A stretch of 64,000 nt of DNA, from NCBI GenBank assembly GCA_032622095.1, contig CP136066.1, positions 95,377,319 through 95,441,318 of the forward strand, given 5' to 3'. Below, piece by piece: positions 1 through 10,636 of this stretch (position 1 is the stretch's first letter; each line of letters opens with the position of its first letter). The translations under genes were made by a program, and so were the position numbers. The stretch is from Siphonodentalium dalli. Lineage: Eukaryota; Mollusca; Scaphopoda; Gadilida; Siphonodentaliidae. Under the pieces are notes generated by a model. The model did not search any database. It was not told where the DNA came from and saw nothing but the letters and a program-made list of their open reading frames with translations.

Positions 1-1321
1 TTCCTAAAGAATGAAAGGAAGTAGTACTTTATCTTAACTTAAACTTCAGACGTTTTAGTCCAATTAATATTAATTAGACGTAAACCAGCTTTTGAAATTA
101 TCCCTATACAGCTAGCTGGTTTACGTCAAAGGAAACTTGGACTAACTTCTGATACGACATTATATAATAGTCAGGTTCAGTCACACGTACATGTAACTTG
201 TAACGTGTGTTTTCGACCTTTACTCAAAGTTTGGTTGAAAACGCCATGTTTGCTTGGTTCGGTAAATGTTAAAGCATGCAGTCAAAGTCTCGGGAATATA
301 TACACTGAATATGAGAACAATTTAAATTTATTTTCAAATCTAAATTTTTCACTCTTATTATGTCAGGAATGAACTGTCCAGCCTTAGTTTAGTTTGTCTA
401 TTATTTATTAGAGGGATTAAACTCTCCAAATTCACCCATGTTGCCTCAATCGTGGTCCACTCGCGTATGCATGTGCCTATATATACCAATTCTGATTGCT
501 GAAATGTCAGGCCCGAATTTACCAAATCGCATACCGAAACATACTGGTTGTATGTACAGTATAATCACTTAAACTGTCTTTGAAATAGTGACGTACATAG
601 CTAGAGGGCCTTTTGGTGTGTGCAACTTGGAATTTCTAACTACACCCCATTGTAGTCCAAAAAATCTCAAATTTGGAAACTTATTTTTCACCCCTTCAGT
701 TGGAATTTTGCAACTGATACATCAACCTTTCCAACTGGTTAGGAATTTCAAAACTAACACCCCATTGATTGGGAAATCTTCAACTGATGTCAAACCAAAG
801 TTTGCCCTCAATGTGGTAAAATATTCGAACCGTGGTCTAAACCGACATATTTTACACCAGATATTGGTTGGAAACTCAAACAATCGGAATATTCTTAACC
901 CTTTCTATACTGAATGGATTATACCACTCAGTCATAAACGTATACATTGGAATGGCATATTATTCATCTGGAGGGGTGTTCAGGAAATATAAGCAGACGA
1001 CAGATAGTAACAATGCATAAGGAGCCATATTTATTGGAAATGTTCAGATAATAAGTTCAAAAATGGTCGTTTTGTTGAACATATTTTCTGAACATTTCCA
1101 AATGAATAAGTGCTCATCGATGAGTATTTAGTATAGAAAGGGTTGACATATTCGTGTCTGTTGTTTTCAACTGCAGTTAATTTAGATACAACAGGCATGG
1201 AATTTCTAGCTGTTACTGTTGAAATAGTTGGGGGAAGAGACAACCCAAAAATTCGTCACGCCCCTGTCTCGATTTACATACGATTAACAAATTAATTGTA
1301 ATTTCTATGAAATAATTACAG
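1..1321. other. Intronic/intergenic stretch left of PhyH gene 1 exon
   Basis: No exon was recognised here. By inference this is the intron upstream of the 1322 exon of PhyH gene 1. It holds degenerate repeat text resembling other places in the window: pieces with the words GGAATTTTGCAACTG and CCAACTGG at about 690-800 recall the inside of the element at 18645-19666, and the segment from about 893 to 1060 resembles 16210-16380 (shared words such as ACCCTTTCTATAC and ATGTTCAGATAAT). The open frame at 588-992 has no recognisable domain and lies in this repeat material. Confidence 0.5.
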
Positions 1322-1406
1322 ATATAGACTTAGAGAAGGACATTAAGGTATGCCCAGTTCCATATGGCGGAATGCTGCTGATAAACAACCTAATACCTCA
1401 TAGAAG
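1322..1406 (+). CDS. PhyH gene 1 exon with distal iron-binding His
   Basis: An 85-bp exon between acceptor TTACAG (ending 1321) and donor GTAGGT (from 1407). It begins with two bases completing a codon and ends with AG, the first two bases of a Ser codon completed at 3469. It encodes CPVPYGGMLLINNLIPHR near its end. The paralogous exon of gene 2 at 10552-10636 has the same length and the same phases, which supports both calls. Confidence 0.88.
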
Positions 1407-4400
1407 GTAGGTATATCAGTCAGGTGCCCAATATAACCATGGAGACAGTGTCTGAGTATGGTGAAGGTGGCCAATATCACCAAAACAAGTGATAAACGAG
1501 ACGAGGTAACCGCAAAGCCACACGTGAATAAACATCACGACGAGGTGGTACCTCTTCCGGAATGCAAAAACAAAAGTGCATATTTAATCACATTTATCTC
1601 CATAGCTCGTCAAAATCTCATTCACAGAAAACACCCATAGACAGGGCGTAACAAAAAAAACCATAGTCAGATATGGTAACGCCCTCAAGATCATATTATT
1701 AGCCATATATACAATATAAACTATACTGGTGTCATGAATGCACCACCTCAAAATTCCGATAAAACAACTAATCCTTCAAATTATCACAACAACTTCGGCT
1801 TATCACTGAAGGTTTCTCATTCACCACACCAGAAAGCCTCTAAATGCGGACCAAAAATCTACTAATCGGATTAAATACACCCGCTATACTTCGCAATACG
1901 ACCTTTAGACTACATTCCAACTGAGACATACTTCATCAACAATGTTAGCTGTTTTATTATGCTTTGTGTTCCCGCAATAAAATCGTCAAGTGTGACCCAG
2001 CCATGGTTCACACCTAAATATGGAAAGCAATTAACGCGGTCATAAAAGTTACATACTGCAACAATGAGACATATGTGAATATACATCCGCGAATACATAA
2101 AAGTCTAACCGGTATGCAATATAGCGAGTACGTTATTAATCAAAGTTACCCCCAGAGCTCCTATGACATCGCCAAATCAGCCTAACAGTTTACACCCTAG
2201 AGGGTGTAATCATATACAGATTTCGCAGAACGTGAAGATGGCGAAGCGTGAATGGCCTTTGGCAATTGCTCAGGTTTACGCGTTTCGAGGATCCACATTG
2301 GCCGATGAATAGAAGAAACTCATTAAGTTCGATCACATGTTGAAGGTCTACTTTATAAAAGGTCTGGGCATTGAAAATTAATAAAAACAATGAAGAAAAA
2401 AATATATCAAGCAAGACATTTGAATTGCAATTGCCAATGACTAGGTGTGAACCTTGATAAATTGACTGGCCAGTAACGGCAATGTGTTCATACAATCGTT
2501 ATTATGTTTTCAAGAAATGCGAAATGTCGATATTGGAGAGTTATGAATATATATAAGACCACAATTGATCTATTTCTACATGTTTCACTTGTTGATGTTT
2601 TTTCAATTTTTTAAAATAATGTTTGAATATTTACCCACTGCAAATTTAGGCCTTATCGCAGGGGCCTGTAACGCGCTCCGCTGTCCGCCCCCTTTTGCAC
2701 TGCCCATATACGCCGCTCTATATACGCGCCTCATTCGCGTTAATGGAACAGTATATAGACAAAGGTAACTGTAGAAATTCAACGATTCACCATCGCTCGG
2801 GAGTCGCACAAATTTAGCTCATTCACCCCAGTAATGATAACGATATATACACGGATGGATCGGCAAAGAATTCATCTTTCAATAAATACCACAAACTCCC
2901 ATCAGAAACATTCATACACGTTGCATTTGATAAAATTTTAACCACCGAATATTGTCTCCGGAGAGCGTATTTTTTTGGTTTGATCCGGCTCAGACAGCAA
3001 TGTCGGACATGTGTCTCTAAATTCACCACCTATACAGTTTACTATCGTTAAAAAACGGTCAAACGATCAACTAAATATCTAGAACTTAGTGATTTATTGT
3101 CGGCTAATAATTTATTTACTCATACAAATCAACACATTGTCAGTAAACAATTCTAATAGAGGAGAAATCTGTCGATAATTCCAACTTAAAAAAAAATATT
3201 TGTCAAGTGACACAGTTCCTAATTTTAATATTCATTGTGACCTGACCTTTCCATGACTGACATAGTAGAAACAGCCAATCACCGCTCAGTGTTAGAATCG
3301 AGGGCCTCATTTTAATATTCATTATGACCTGACCTCGATCCTAACGCGAAGAAGGCGCGTATATAGAGCGGCGTATATGGGCAGTGAAAGGGGGGGGGGC
3401 GGACAGCGGAGCGCGTTACAGGCCCCTGTGGCCTTATGTCCCTTTACAATATCTAATCTTCTACACAGTTTGCCTAATCTGTCGGATGACATCCGCTGGA
3501 GCATAGATCTCAGATGGCAAGATCCAAAGAAGTCCTATGGATACTTCGGTATCCTCGAGGGTATAGTGTTCCGAGATTCTCAGAACCCTGACCACAAGAT
3601 CGATTGGGAAACTTTCAACAACAAACCAAGAACAAAGGTGCTCCGAGAGGCGGCCGTTGTAAGTAGACCCATACATTAAAGGTCCACTTCATTTTCGAAC
3701 CCCCAGATCACATATATAAAACATAAGCCATATTATATACCATTTGAAAGAGTAAGCTCCAAAACATTGTATTATCAACTTATCCGGTGTTATAAACTGT
3801 GAACATGTTGTTTTTGTTGAGTCACCGATGTGTTTTGTGCTTAAGTTTCATCTGGATTGCAGTGCAAAGTGTACTATTTTCAATGGAGGGGGTATAACTC
3901 TATATCTTAAAGATAGAGTTATTCCGCTTCCATTGAAAATACATTTTTAGGTTGAATTCCGTTGCATTCTGGGAGCCATAAATAGAAATCTTTCAATGAT
4001 TTCAGCTGTTTTCTTTTTCTCTATGGGAATCTTCTGAGACACAGACGTTTCAATTAAATTGTGATGAATTATAGTATTTTAATCATATTTTATGGCATAT
4101 ATTGTTATTAAAACAGTATATCAGGGCACTATAAAAAAAATAATCGATGACTCAAAAATTAAGTGGGCCATGTGACACGAAATACCAAAACATTTTAGAG
4201 ACAATATCGACATGCAGTGTGTGGACGCAACAGTTGATGCATGTCATTCTCGACGACTCGTTTCGTTCGGAAATAATCTCGTCAACAAATAGAAACCATA
4301 TTCGCGCAATGCTACAATACACGGCCCTGGTAATAAGGCGATGAACTTGACTTGTTGATGCTTTGATGTGAATGGGGCAGAATTTATTCATCTCATGGCT

Positions 4401-5317
4401 GTATAAAACTTGATCATGCATTAAATGGTGATGTTTAGTGATAAATATCAATAATTAGTTAAAGTTTAACAGACGAGACTCCCTGTCAATAGACCTATTT
4501 CCCGGTAGTATGCACGTGATTGAAATAGTCCGGCAGAAATGGTGTCTGTTTATGGAAGATGTTATTTCCCAGCGGAGCGGAAACGACAGAGTCGTTGAGA
4601 ATGGATGCACGCATGTGATAGTTTTTTATGTTCATAAAATCGACAGCATGAGCAATGTCCACATACAGATGATATCATCTAGACCGTCTCTGTGTCAAAC
4701 TATATTTTTGAAGAAAAAAACCTTGACTGATGAATTTCGCGAGAGAACATCAAATTATGTTAACACATTTTGCAATAATATTTTTAATTCTAATATATTT
4801 AACGTTCATATTTGTTTCAGCATTGGGTTAATCTCCTGTATATATTTAAATAACCAAAACATATCGTAATGGTATCATGGTACGTGTTACAATTAGATAT
4901 AGGCATTTGCAGCCTGAAATAAATATACATAATAATAATAATAATAAAAACACTCACCACGCATATATATGTATTTTAGCCCACCAGATTTATTTATACA
5001 ACTCTTATGTAATACCTGCAATTGTCATGTTTTAGTTTTGTGAACTAATGTGTTTATGATGTTCGTGTTTTGATCCCAACAAAATATTAAAATATATACA
5101 TATATATACGTGAATACATTTTTATGAAGCTCATCTGTACATGTTCTTACCATGTACACAGTTCAACATATTTATCCCAATTAATTTAATGTTACCGTAA
5201 TGTGATTTTCAGACTGCCGAAGATGACCTTGATCCTGTCATGTGGGGCCCATGGATGCAGAAATGGGACATCGTCCATGCGAACAAACACACGAAGCCGT
5301 TCAAATCGGCGAGCTAA
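1322..5317 (+). CDS. PhyH gene 1: phytanoyl-CoA dioxygenase domain protein, 3' part (three exons)
   Basis: This is the C-terminal part of a phytanoyl-CoA dioxygenase-like Fe(II)/2-oxoglutarate oxygenase; the gene enters from the left edge. Exons 1322-1406, 3469-3658 and 5213-5317 join in frame (phase 2, then phase 0) and give about 126 codons ending in TAA. The joined protein reads through the family core CPVPYGGMLLINNLIPHR, then SLPNLSDDIRWS, then a tail with GPWMQKWDIVHANKH. The His of PHRS is the expected distal iron ligand. The Arg 11 residues later (DIRWS) sits where family members bind the 2-oxoglutarate carboxylate. The HxD half of the iron site is upstream of the window. An AATAAA near 5868 could be the polyadenylation signal. 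The exact substrate is unknown: many invertebrate PhyH-domain proteins are uncharacterised and need not act on phytanoyl-CoA. Family assignment is firm by pattern recognition; orthology is not. Confidence 0.85.
2659..3428. mobile_element. hAT-like non-autonomous element in PhyH gene 1 intron
   Basis: About 80-95 bp at the two ends are inverted copies of each other. The left end begins CAGGGGCCTGTAACGCGCTC and the right end closes with GAGCGCGTTACAGGCCCCTG. A CAGGG start is typical of hAT termini. GGCCTTAT occurs just outside both ends, but is offset by two bases on the left and one on the right, so the 8-bp target duplication is only suggestive. No transposase is visible; the 770-bp interior is AT-rich. 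The right end stops 40 bp before the splice acceptor of the next exon, at 3468. Confidence 0.7.
3469..3658 (+). CDS. PhyH gene 1 exon with 2-oxoglutarate-binding Arg
   Basis: The exon lies between acceptor CTACACAG (ending 3468) and donor GTAAGT (from 3659). The first base completes the Ser codon of PHRS. It encodes SLPNLSDDIRWS followed by DLRWQDPKKSYGYFG, LEGIVFRD and a KIDWE stretch, all characteristic of PhyH-domain proteins. It ends in phase 0, matching the terminal exon. Confidence 0.87.
3681..4169. mobile_element. MITE family GGCCCACTTAA, copy 1
   Basis: The ends are inverted: GGTCCACTTCATTTT on the left against AAAATTAAGTGGGCC read into the right end. Two further copies lie at 32755-33127 (3' truncated) and 61909-62354; all share the start GGCCCACTTAATTTTCGAAC (with changes) and an interior ATCAACTTATCCG. 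The element carries a hairpin at about 3875-3950 (ATTTTCAATGG against CCATTGAAAAT). It lies just inside the intron after the exon at 3469-3658. There is no coding capacity. I cannot assign the superfamily because no clear target duplication is visible. Confidence 0.72.
4173..4700. repeat. Diverged foldback repeat in gene 1 intron
   Basis: Sequence around 4190-4310 reappears in inverted form around 4530-4660. When both arms are read outward, each contains a GACGAG or GAAGATGTTATTTC-type stretch followed by GAGTCGTCGAGAATG or GAGTCGTTGAGAATG. The arms are clearly diverged, so this is an old inverted repeat. The open frames at 4152-4451 (-) and 4510-4869 (+) are mirror images caused by the inversion and are not treated as genes. 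Confidence 0.55.
4937..4957. repeat. (AAT)n microsatellite
   Basis: Short run of AAT/ATA trinucleotides in the last intron of PhyH gene 1. Confidence 0.7.
5213..5317 (+). CDS. PhyH gene 1 terminal exon
   Basis: It begins after acceptor ATTTTCAG (ending 5212) in phase 0 and reads 34 codons to TAA at 5315-5317. It encodes TAEDDLDPV, then WGPWMQKWDIVHANKH, then a short basic tail. The GPWM-KW-HxNKH pattern is the usual C-terminus of this group of PhyH-domain proteins, so the stop is taken as the natural end. The next 300 bases show no continuation. Confidence 0.86.
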   Translation, partial: TAEDDLDPVMWGPWMQKWDIVHANKHTKPFKSAS

Positions 5318-5866
5318 ATGCTGTCAAACTACGTCACATCGCGACGGAAGGAACGAATTTGCAACCGGATTATTTTTCGAATAATAGAATGTTAATCAAA
5401 ACGTACCCGTAGCTTGTAACGTGTGTTCCTTGGTATGCCAAGGCGACAACGTGATTTTACGACGCCAACCCTACACCGTTATGAATGTCGATCCAACATG
5501 CAAACATGTAAACAACAGTCGTGTTTTGACGACAAGCTGTCCACACTGCTACCAGCAATACGCTAAATTGGCTTCAATGAGGATAAAACCGAGCAGGCAT
5601 ATCCCATTATCGCCATTTTATGCATAGCGTTGGTTGCTTGAGTCCAATCTCTCTTATAACATAGTTGGTTCTCCACTGTTATTAAAAGATTGGCACAATA
5701 TTGCCCTTTGTTAAAAGTTGGTACACGCGAGACACAAAACTTCCAAAACGGAATGACCATGTATACGTGTAGTCTGAATGGTCGTGTGAGTCAGTGACTT
5801 CCAATGGCAATACATGCTGCAAGTTATGAGTACGTGTAGCTCAAAATGACTATTATCTCAGATGTG

Positions 5867-5874
5867 AAATAAAA
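5867..5874 (+). terminator. Candidate polyadenylation signal of PhyH gene 1
   Basis: AAATAAAA about 550 bp after the stop codon. It is the best AATAAA-type hexamer I saw downstream on the + strand. Such hexamers are common in AT-rich DNA, so the call is weak. Confidence 0.35.
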
Positions 5875-5974
5875 ACGAATATATATTATTATGCCTGTGC
5901 CTCAGTATCTCCCCTGAATTCGGTGACAAGTTCTGTCACCTCCGCTTGCAAAACATTTTTTTTAAATACGTCAT

Positions 5975-6204
5975 GTCACTGAGTCGCGGCAATATTGGAT
6001 CCATCCAACCCCGTTCCGTTTGTTTAGTTCTACAGGTCAAAGTTCTGGAGTAGCATTCAATATATGGAAATCATGATTATTCAAAAGCTCCATATAATGA
6101 ATGGTACTACAGAACTTTGACCTATATATAAAAATGTAACTGGGCTCATGCATGTGGGGGGGGGGGGGGGCTGGATGGGTCCAATATTGCCGCGACTCCG
6201 TGAC
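5975..6204. mobile_element. Palindromic MITE, GTCACTGAGTCGCGG family, copy 1
   Basis: The ends are near-perfect inverted repeats: GTCACTGAGTCGCGGCAATA on the left and its complement TATTGCCGCGACTCCGTGAC on the right. A second inner inverted pair, AGGTCAAAGTTCTG against AGAACTTTGACCT, surrounds the centre. A run of G lies at about 6152-6170. A shorter second copy starts at 6775. Confidence 0.72.
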
Positions 6205-6774
6205 AAATCGTATTGATACGATAACGTTTTTTCTATTTCAAATATTTCTCAGCTCAAACATAGCTCCATCAGGTGAAAGAAGCTTATTTACTAACATTCG
6301 CTCTGTCGTGGACTCGTGGTCTGCCTTTGTGTTGAAAATGGTAAATTCTAGTGAAAAAACTTATAAAATTGAGCATTTTGTGTGTGTGCAAACCAAGGGG
6401 GTTGAAGGGCCATAAATCAGTGACAAATTGTACGAAGAAGCCAAAGTATGCAGATATTTGTTTACACCTACAGTTTGTCGAAATTAAAAAAAATGCTTGA
6501 TGAGACCTATACCAAAGATAAAGGTCGAGCGTATATTTGAAGTACTATATATATATCCCCTTCCATGTTGGCCAAATTTTCTGGAAATTGTGTATTGCCA
6601 CCATAGCAACGGCCATATTCGTTGGGTTTGGGCCATATAGCATACAAAATTGGTCTTGTTGCTTCATTTGCGACAATTACACATGCACTATAATTTAATG
6701 TTCAAAACCGATTCAAATGTTCGATATTCTCCCCAGAAGAGAAGTTCTCTTTGAATACTGTAACAATACGTCTT

Positions 6775-6961
6775 GTCACTGAGTCGCTGCCATCTTGGAT
6801 CCAACCAGCCCCTTCCGTTTTAGTACTATATACAGGTCAAAGTTCTGGAGTAGCATTCCGTATAATGAATTCATGAATATTCAAAAGCTCCATATATGGA
6901 ATGCTACTCCAGAACTTATTCCATGTATGGAATGCTACTCCAGAATTTTGACCTGTATCAC
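6775..6961. mobile_element. Palindromic MITE, GTCACTGAGTCGC family, copy 2 (truncated)
   Basis: Starts GTCACTGAGTCGCTGCCATC and carries the same inner inverted pair, CAGGTCAAAGTTCTGGAGTA against TACTCCAGAATTTTGACCTG. The unit TGGAATGCTACTCCAGAA is present twice near the right side. The right terminal repeat is missing. Confidence 0.65.
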
Positions 6962-7629
6962 TAAAAATACTAAAAAAAATGCGTATATATAGCCCAACGA
7001 GTTTAACATTTCGGACATAGTTTGGTAATGGTAAACTTCAGTTGGTAACCTTGTTGAAGGAAGATTGTTCGGTTTTCTGCTGTTAGTCACAATTCGTTAT
7101 GCACACGCGTACACTATTCTTCAGCACCACACTGGATGTCCATAAAGCAAGAATATAGGGTATCTATATATTTATTAAACAGGCATCGACAGCTCTGTAT
7201 TAGAATCACTAAGCTATCACTCAAATATCACATTATATATGACTATGCACTATACATATATATAGCTATAGCATAGTAAGACATATAAATTGCATGTTTA
7301 CAGATCAAGTCTATGTATGTATGGGTTGACACTCCGGTTGGGTGATCAAATATAAATTGACACTCCGGTTGGGTGATCAAATAGAAATGGAGAATAATGT
7401 TGCTCAAAGTAGTTATTTGTTACTAATATTAATCCAAATTGACGATACACATTGTCATTCATATATATTGATTAAATGCAATGGCTCTCGATGGCGAAAT
7501 CATTTGTGTTAGATTATCGCCGATAGTTGCGTCCCGAATCGAGATGTAAATATTTACAATTGGGCGTAGTTCAGACGATGTTTTCTATGGAGTGGTATGG
7601 TCGATTTCTTTGAAATTTTGGCGATGTTA

Positions 7630-8819
7630 TAAAGGCCCGGTTCCATATTCCCGATTTTCTGTCCTGAATTAGTATATTCGGCACCAATTCGGGACCAGAC
7701 CAAATCGGCAGCATTCAAGAGAATTCTGGACGAGTTTTATTCCAAAAAGCCGCCGAACTGATGCCGAATTATGACAAAATTTAATCGTCCCGAACATTGC
7801 CGAGTATTCCAGAATGCTTTCGAATTTCTTCCCGAATGATCAAGAATGATCCCGAACTGATACCGAAATTTCGTGCGAGTGGCTGCCGAATTACCCAGAT
7901 TACTACCGACTTACACCGAATTGTTGCCGAATACCCCGAATCAATGCCGAACTGGTACCGAATTGATGCAGAATAAATACCGAATTGGTATTCAATTGCT
8001 GCCGAACGTCCCGAATCGATGCCGAATTTTGCAGATACACCGGATCTCAGTATAAAAGCAGCCACACATCAGCACATCCACCATTCCATACCTGACGTTC
8101 CAGCTAAATCGATATACAGATATGTCATAATATGGTGTTAGAGATGACAGATCCACAGTATATTATGGCAGCTTTACGCCTAGACGAGGACGTTCTTCGT
8201 AATAGCGTCTCAATTATAGACCACGATAGAAGGCGGAGAAGAAGACGACCAAGATGGTGGGTGCGGCCTGCATGGATTGTCAATAGACCTCTTCTTGGCC
8301 AATACTGATTATTCCTGCAATACGTAGAAGAATTTATACTTCTGAATGTCATCGGGAAGGCACTCGGGAATAGTCGGGAAGATATTCTGGACTGATCGGG
8401 AAGGCATTCTGGAATAGTCGGGAAGGTATTCGGGAGTCATGACGTTATTCGGGACGCAATTCGATGGCGAATTCGGGAATAACTTACCGAATACTGCCGA
8501 CTACTCCAGAATATCCACCAGAATATTGCCGAATACTGCCGACTACTCCCGATTGGTGCCGAATTTCTCCCGATGATTGACAAATCGGGAGCGATTCGGC
8601 TTGGTTCCCGATAGTTTTGAACATTTCAAAACTGTCGGGAGCGAGTCCAGAATCGTCCCGAATCGACCCCGATAGCATCGATATCCCCGATCATGTTCGC
8701 GGGTAAAAATTCACAGTCCCAACTCGTCCCGAACTTACTCCACGATTTTTGCAAAATTATGATTCGGGAGTCATTCGGGAACATTCGGGGTGGAAAATCG
8801 GGGATATGGAACCGGGGCA
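7630..8819. mobile_element. PIF/Harbinger-type element with transposon remnant
   Basis: The ends are inverted repeats: TAAAGGCCCGGTTCCATATT on the left and the complement of TGCCCCGGTTCCATATCCCC on the right. TTA is duplicated at 7627-7629 and 8820-8822. The host repeat appears without the insert at 34524-34877 and 47004-47379, where the site reads GATGTTAGTAG, so the target and the 3-bp duplication are proven by comparison. A 3-bp TWA duplication is the hallmark of PIF/Harbinger. The subterminal regions (7640-8060 and 8345-8810) are dense in CCGAAT and its complement ATTCGGG. The centre retains a short coding remnant at 8144-8308. Confidence 0.85.
8144..8308 (+). pseudogene. N-terminal remnant of a Harbinger-type transposon protein
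   Basis: A 54-codon open frame starts at an ATG and contains a basic stretch DRRRRRRRPRWWVRP followed by RPLLGQY, then a stop. The RRRRRWWVRP-LGQY pattern is the usual beginning of PIF/Harbinger nucleases, just before the catalytic domain. Nothing of the DDE domain follows. It lies in the middle of an element whose termini and 3-bp duplication independently indicate Harbinger. It is a truncated relic, not an active enzyme. Confidence 0.7.
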
Positions 8820-8988
8820 TTAGTAGGATGCTACATTCCCCATATTGGCATAGCACCGAATATACTAACTTATAAATTTCACGCACCCGAACAAGTCCAT
8901 AATATGTCTTTAACGTGAAAATAAATATAAATAAAATCAATGCAATTCATCAATTAATGTTTACTGTAATGTACTTCTGCTATGCTAT

Positions 8989-9380
8989 TAGATCATGCCA
9001 TGAATCTCTACTCTGGCTAACGCCCGTATAGATCATATTCCAGCAGTATACAAAACCTTGGAACTTTTTGAATTTTTGACAGGGAACCTTATAAAGTTGA
9101 AAAAATAACGCTGGGGAAAATATGTTCCTTAATAATGTACTTCATTGCAGGTGAAGGTCCCAACCCGAAATTTCACGAGTTAAGAGAATTTGTGAGCGAT
9201 TTTGCTTTGCGTCGCTTACAATTATGGAATTTTTCCTGGGTAATTAATTCAATGTTTATTGAGATATCGGCTCAGAGAAGTCACAGAAAAGCATGCAATT
9301 TGGAGTTGGGACATTCACTTACAGTGAAGTACATTAGTAAGGAACAGATAATGACTAATACATATATACCCGCGTTCTTA
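8989..9380. mobile_element. Mutator-like palindromic family, copy 1 (right end lost)
   Basis: Begins TAGATCATGCCATGAATCTC and follows copies at 10890-11371 and 57189 onward through CTAACGCCCGTA, GGAACTTTTTGAA and the central palindrome around GGTCCCAACCCGAAATTTC. The outer part of the right arm is missing, so no target duplication can be read. An AAC-rich microsatellite follows at about 9394-9431. Confidence 0.7.
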
Positions 9381-9393
9381 ATCTCCAGTTACA

Positions 9394-9431
9394 ACAACAG
9401 CAAAAACAACAACAATAACAACAACAACAGT
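9394..9431. repeat. (AAC)n microsatellite
   Basis: Run of AAC/ACA trinucleotides next to the truncated end of the Mutator-like copy at 8989. Confidence 0.75.
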
Positions 9432-9628
9432 TGAAAATCAGATTAACATGAAAACTGGGCATGTAAACATATACAAAAGATTTTGTTATTGAAAAGTTCA
9501 CAAAATAATTTTTAGTGTCCCTCTAAAAGATCGAAACGATATGGAAATTCACTATCAAACAAATGGCGTATATCGTGTAACACTCCTCGTGAAGACAATA
9601 CACTGAGTATTAGATATACAGAGGATAC

Positions 9629-9770
9629 CTATGGTTTTTGAGTGAATGTCATAATTATTTCATGAGTGACTAGCAGTGGAAATATACATTTTCAACGAGC
9701 GACTGCAGGTTTCGAGTCCACTGCTAGTCACGAATGAAATAATATGGGGTTTTCACTCAGAACACCATAG
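9629..9770. repeat. Hairpin repeat, about 140 bp
   Basis: CTATGGTTTTTGAGTGAA on the left mirrors the right end TTTTCACTCAGAACACCATAG. AGTGACTAGCAGTGG and CCACTGCTAGTCAC pair nearer the loop. There is no coding content. Confidence 0.65.
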
Positions 9771-10037
9771 ATGTTCTATTTATTATATGCTTTAAACAGG
9801 TCAATCATTATTATATTAATATTCCTTAATTAATGCCAAATAATTTCTCACAAAGCGTACACAAAATTTCAGTTGAAAATTGATTGTTGTTGTTCGCCAG
9901 CTGATAGCCAACGAACTACTTTCAAATGGCGAGATATCAGTCGTCCGCTAAAGAAAATAGTTCCCAAAAATTATTACTAAAACCGACATATAATTATGGA
10001 CGGATACCAATTTATCCCGAATAACAATATGACGACA

Positions 10038-10513
10038 TTTTAAAGGTACTCAATCCGATCAGAGGGTCCTATATTACTATTTCTTTGGCTTCGGGGGTAA
10101 AAAATATTTGATTCGAGTCGAGGAACCCACACATCAACGCTCAGAGTGATCAGATATCGATTTTTGAAATTCGTTAATTTCTCGAAATCTGGGACACTAA
10201 TTTAGTATGCCTCGTGCTCAGACACACAAATTGCGGGTGTAAGATGGATGACTCTAAAATCAAGTGGTTATTATTGTTAATAACTAACCACTTGATTTTA
10301 GAGTTATCCATCTTACACCCGCAATTTGTCTGTTTGACCACGAGGCAGACTAAAGTGTCCCAGATCTCGAGAAATTAACGAATTTCAAAAATCGATATCT
10401 GATCACGCCGAGCTTTGATGTGTGGGTTCCTCGACTCGATTCAAATATGTGTTACCCCCGAAGCCAAAGAAATAGTAATATAGGACCCTCTGATCGGATT
10501 GAGTACCTTTAAA
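10038..10513. mobile_element. Palindromic foldback element, AGGTACTCAATCC family, copy 1
   Basis: An almost perfect palindrome of 476 bp centred near 10276. The left arm starts TTTAAAGGTACTCAATCCGA and the right arm ends with its complement. Inner words, in order, are TTTGGCTTCGGGGGTAA, TTCGAGTCGAGGAACCCA, GATATCGATTTTTGAAATTC and CTAAAATCAAGTGG. Other copies lie at 27141-27370 (half) and 53747-54235. No open frame. It sits 38 bp beyond the last gene 2 exon recognised (10552-10636). Confidence 0.8.
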
Positions 10514-10551
10514 AAAGTCCAGTTAAATTCAGTAAAGATATATATACATAC

Positions 10552-10636
10552 CTTCTGTGTGGTATTAAATTATTTATCAATAACATTCCTCGATACGGGA
10601 CATGGCAGAGCTTAACGTCAGTTGACATGTCAACAT
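10552..10636 (-). CDS. PhyH gene 2 exon with distal iron-binding His
   Basis: An 85-bp exon from acceptor ATTTCAG to donor GTATGT. It encodes LCHVPYRGMLLINNLIPHR. Length and both phases equal those of the gene 1 exon at 1322-1406. Compared with gene 1, CPVPYGG has become CHVPYRG; the rest of the core is kept. The following Ser/Leu exon was not found downstream. Confidence 0.82.

Larger units (their letters stand above)
7324..8913. mobile_element. TTAA-flanked MITE family D, copy A, split by a Harbinger element
   Basis: Copy A matches copy B (34524-34877, inverted) and copy C (47004-47379) on both sides of the insertion at 7630-8819. Shared words include GGTGATCAAATAGAAATGGA, AATATTTACAATTG, TCAGACGATGTTTTCTATGG and, beyond the insertion, AGTAGGATGCTACATTCC and AATATGTCTTTAA. 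Copies B and C run from TTAAAG at one end to CTTTAA at the other, compatible with a TTAA target duplication. In copy A the left end is altered: a 31-bp unit containing TTGACACTCCGGTTGGGTGA is duplicated at 7324-7384. Confidence 0.75.

Noticed and set aside
4152-4869. Open frames of 99 and 119 codons on opposite strands
   Set aside because: They mirror each other because of an inverted repeat; no domain, no splice context consistent with PhyH gene 1, and they sit in its intron.
6152-6170. Runs of G or C (also near 24760, 31626, 35384, 40228, 58516)
   Set aside because: Homopolymer tracts are frequent in these repeats and prone to assembly error; not informative alone.
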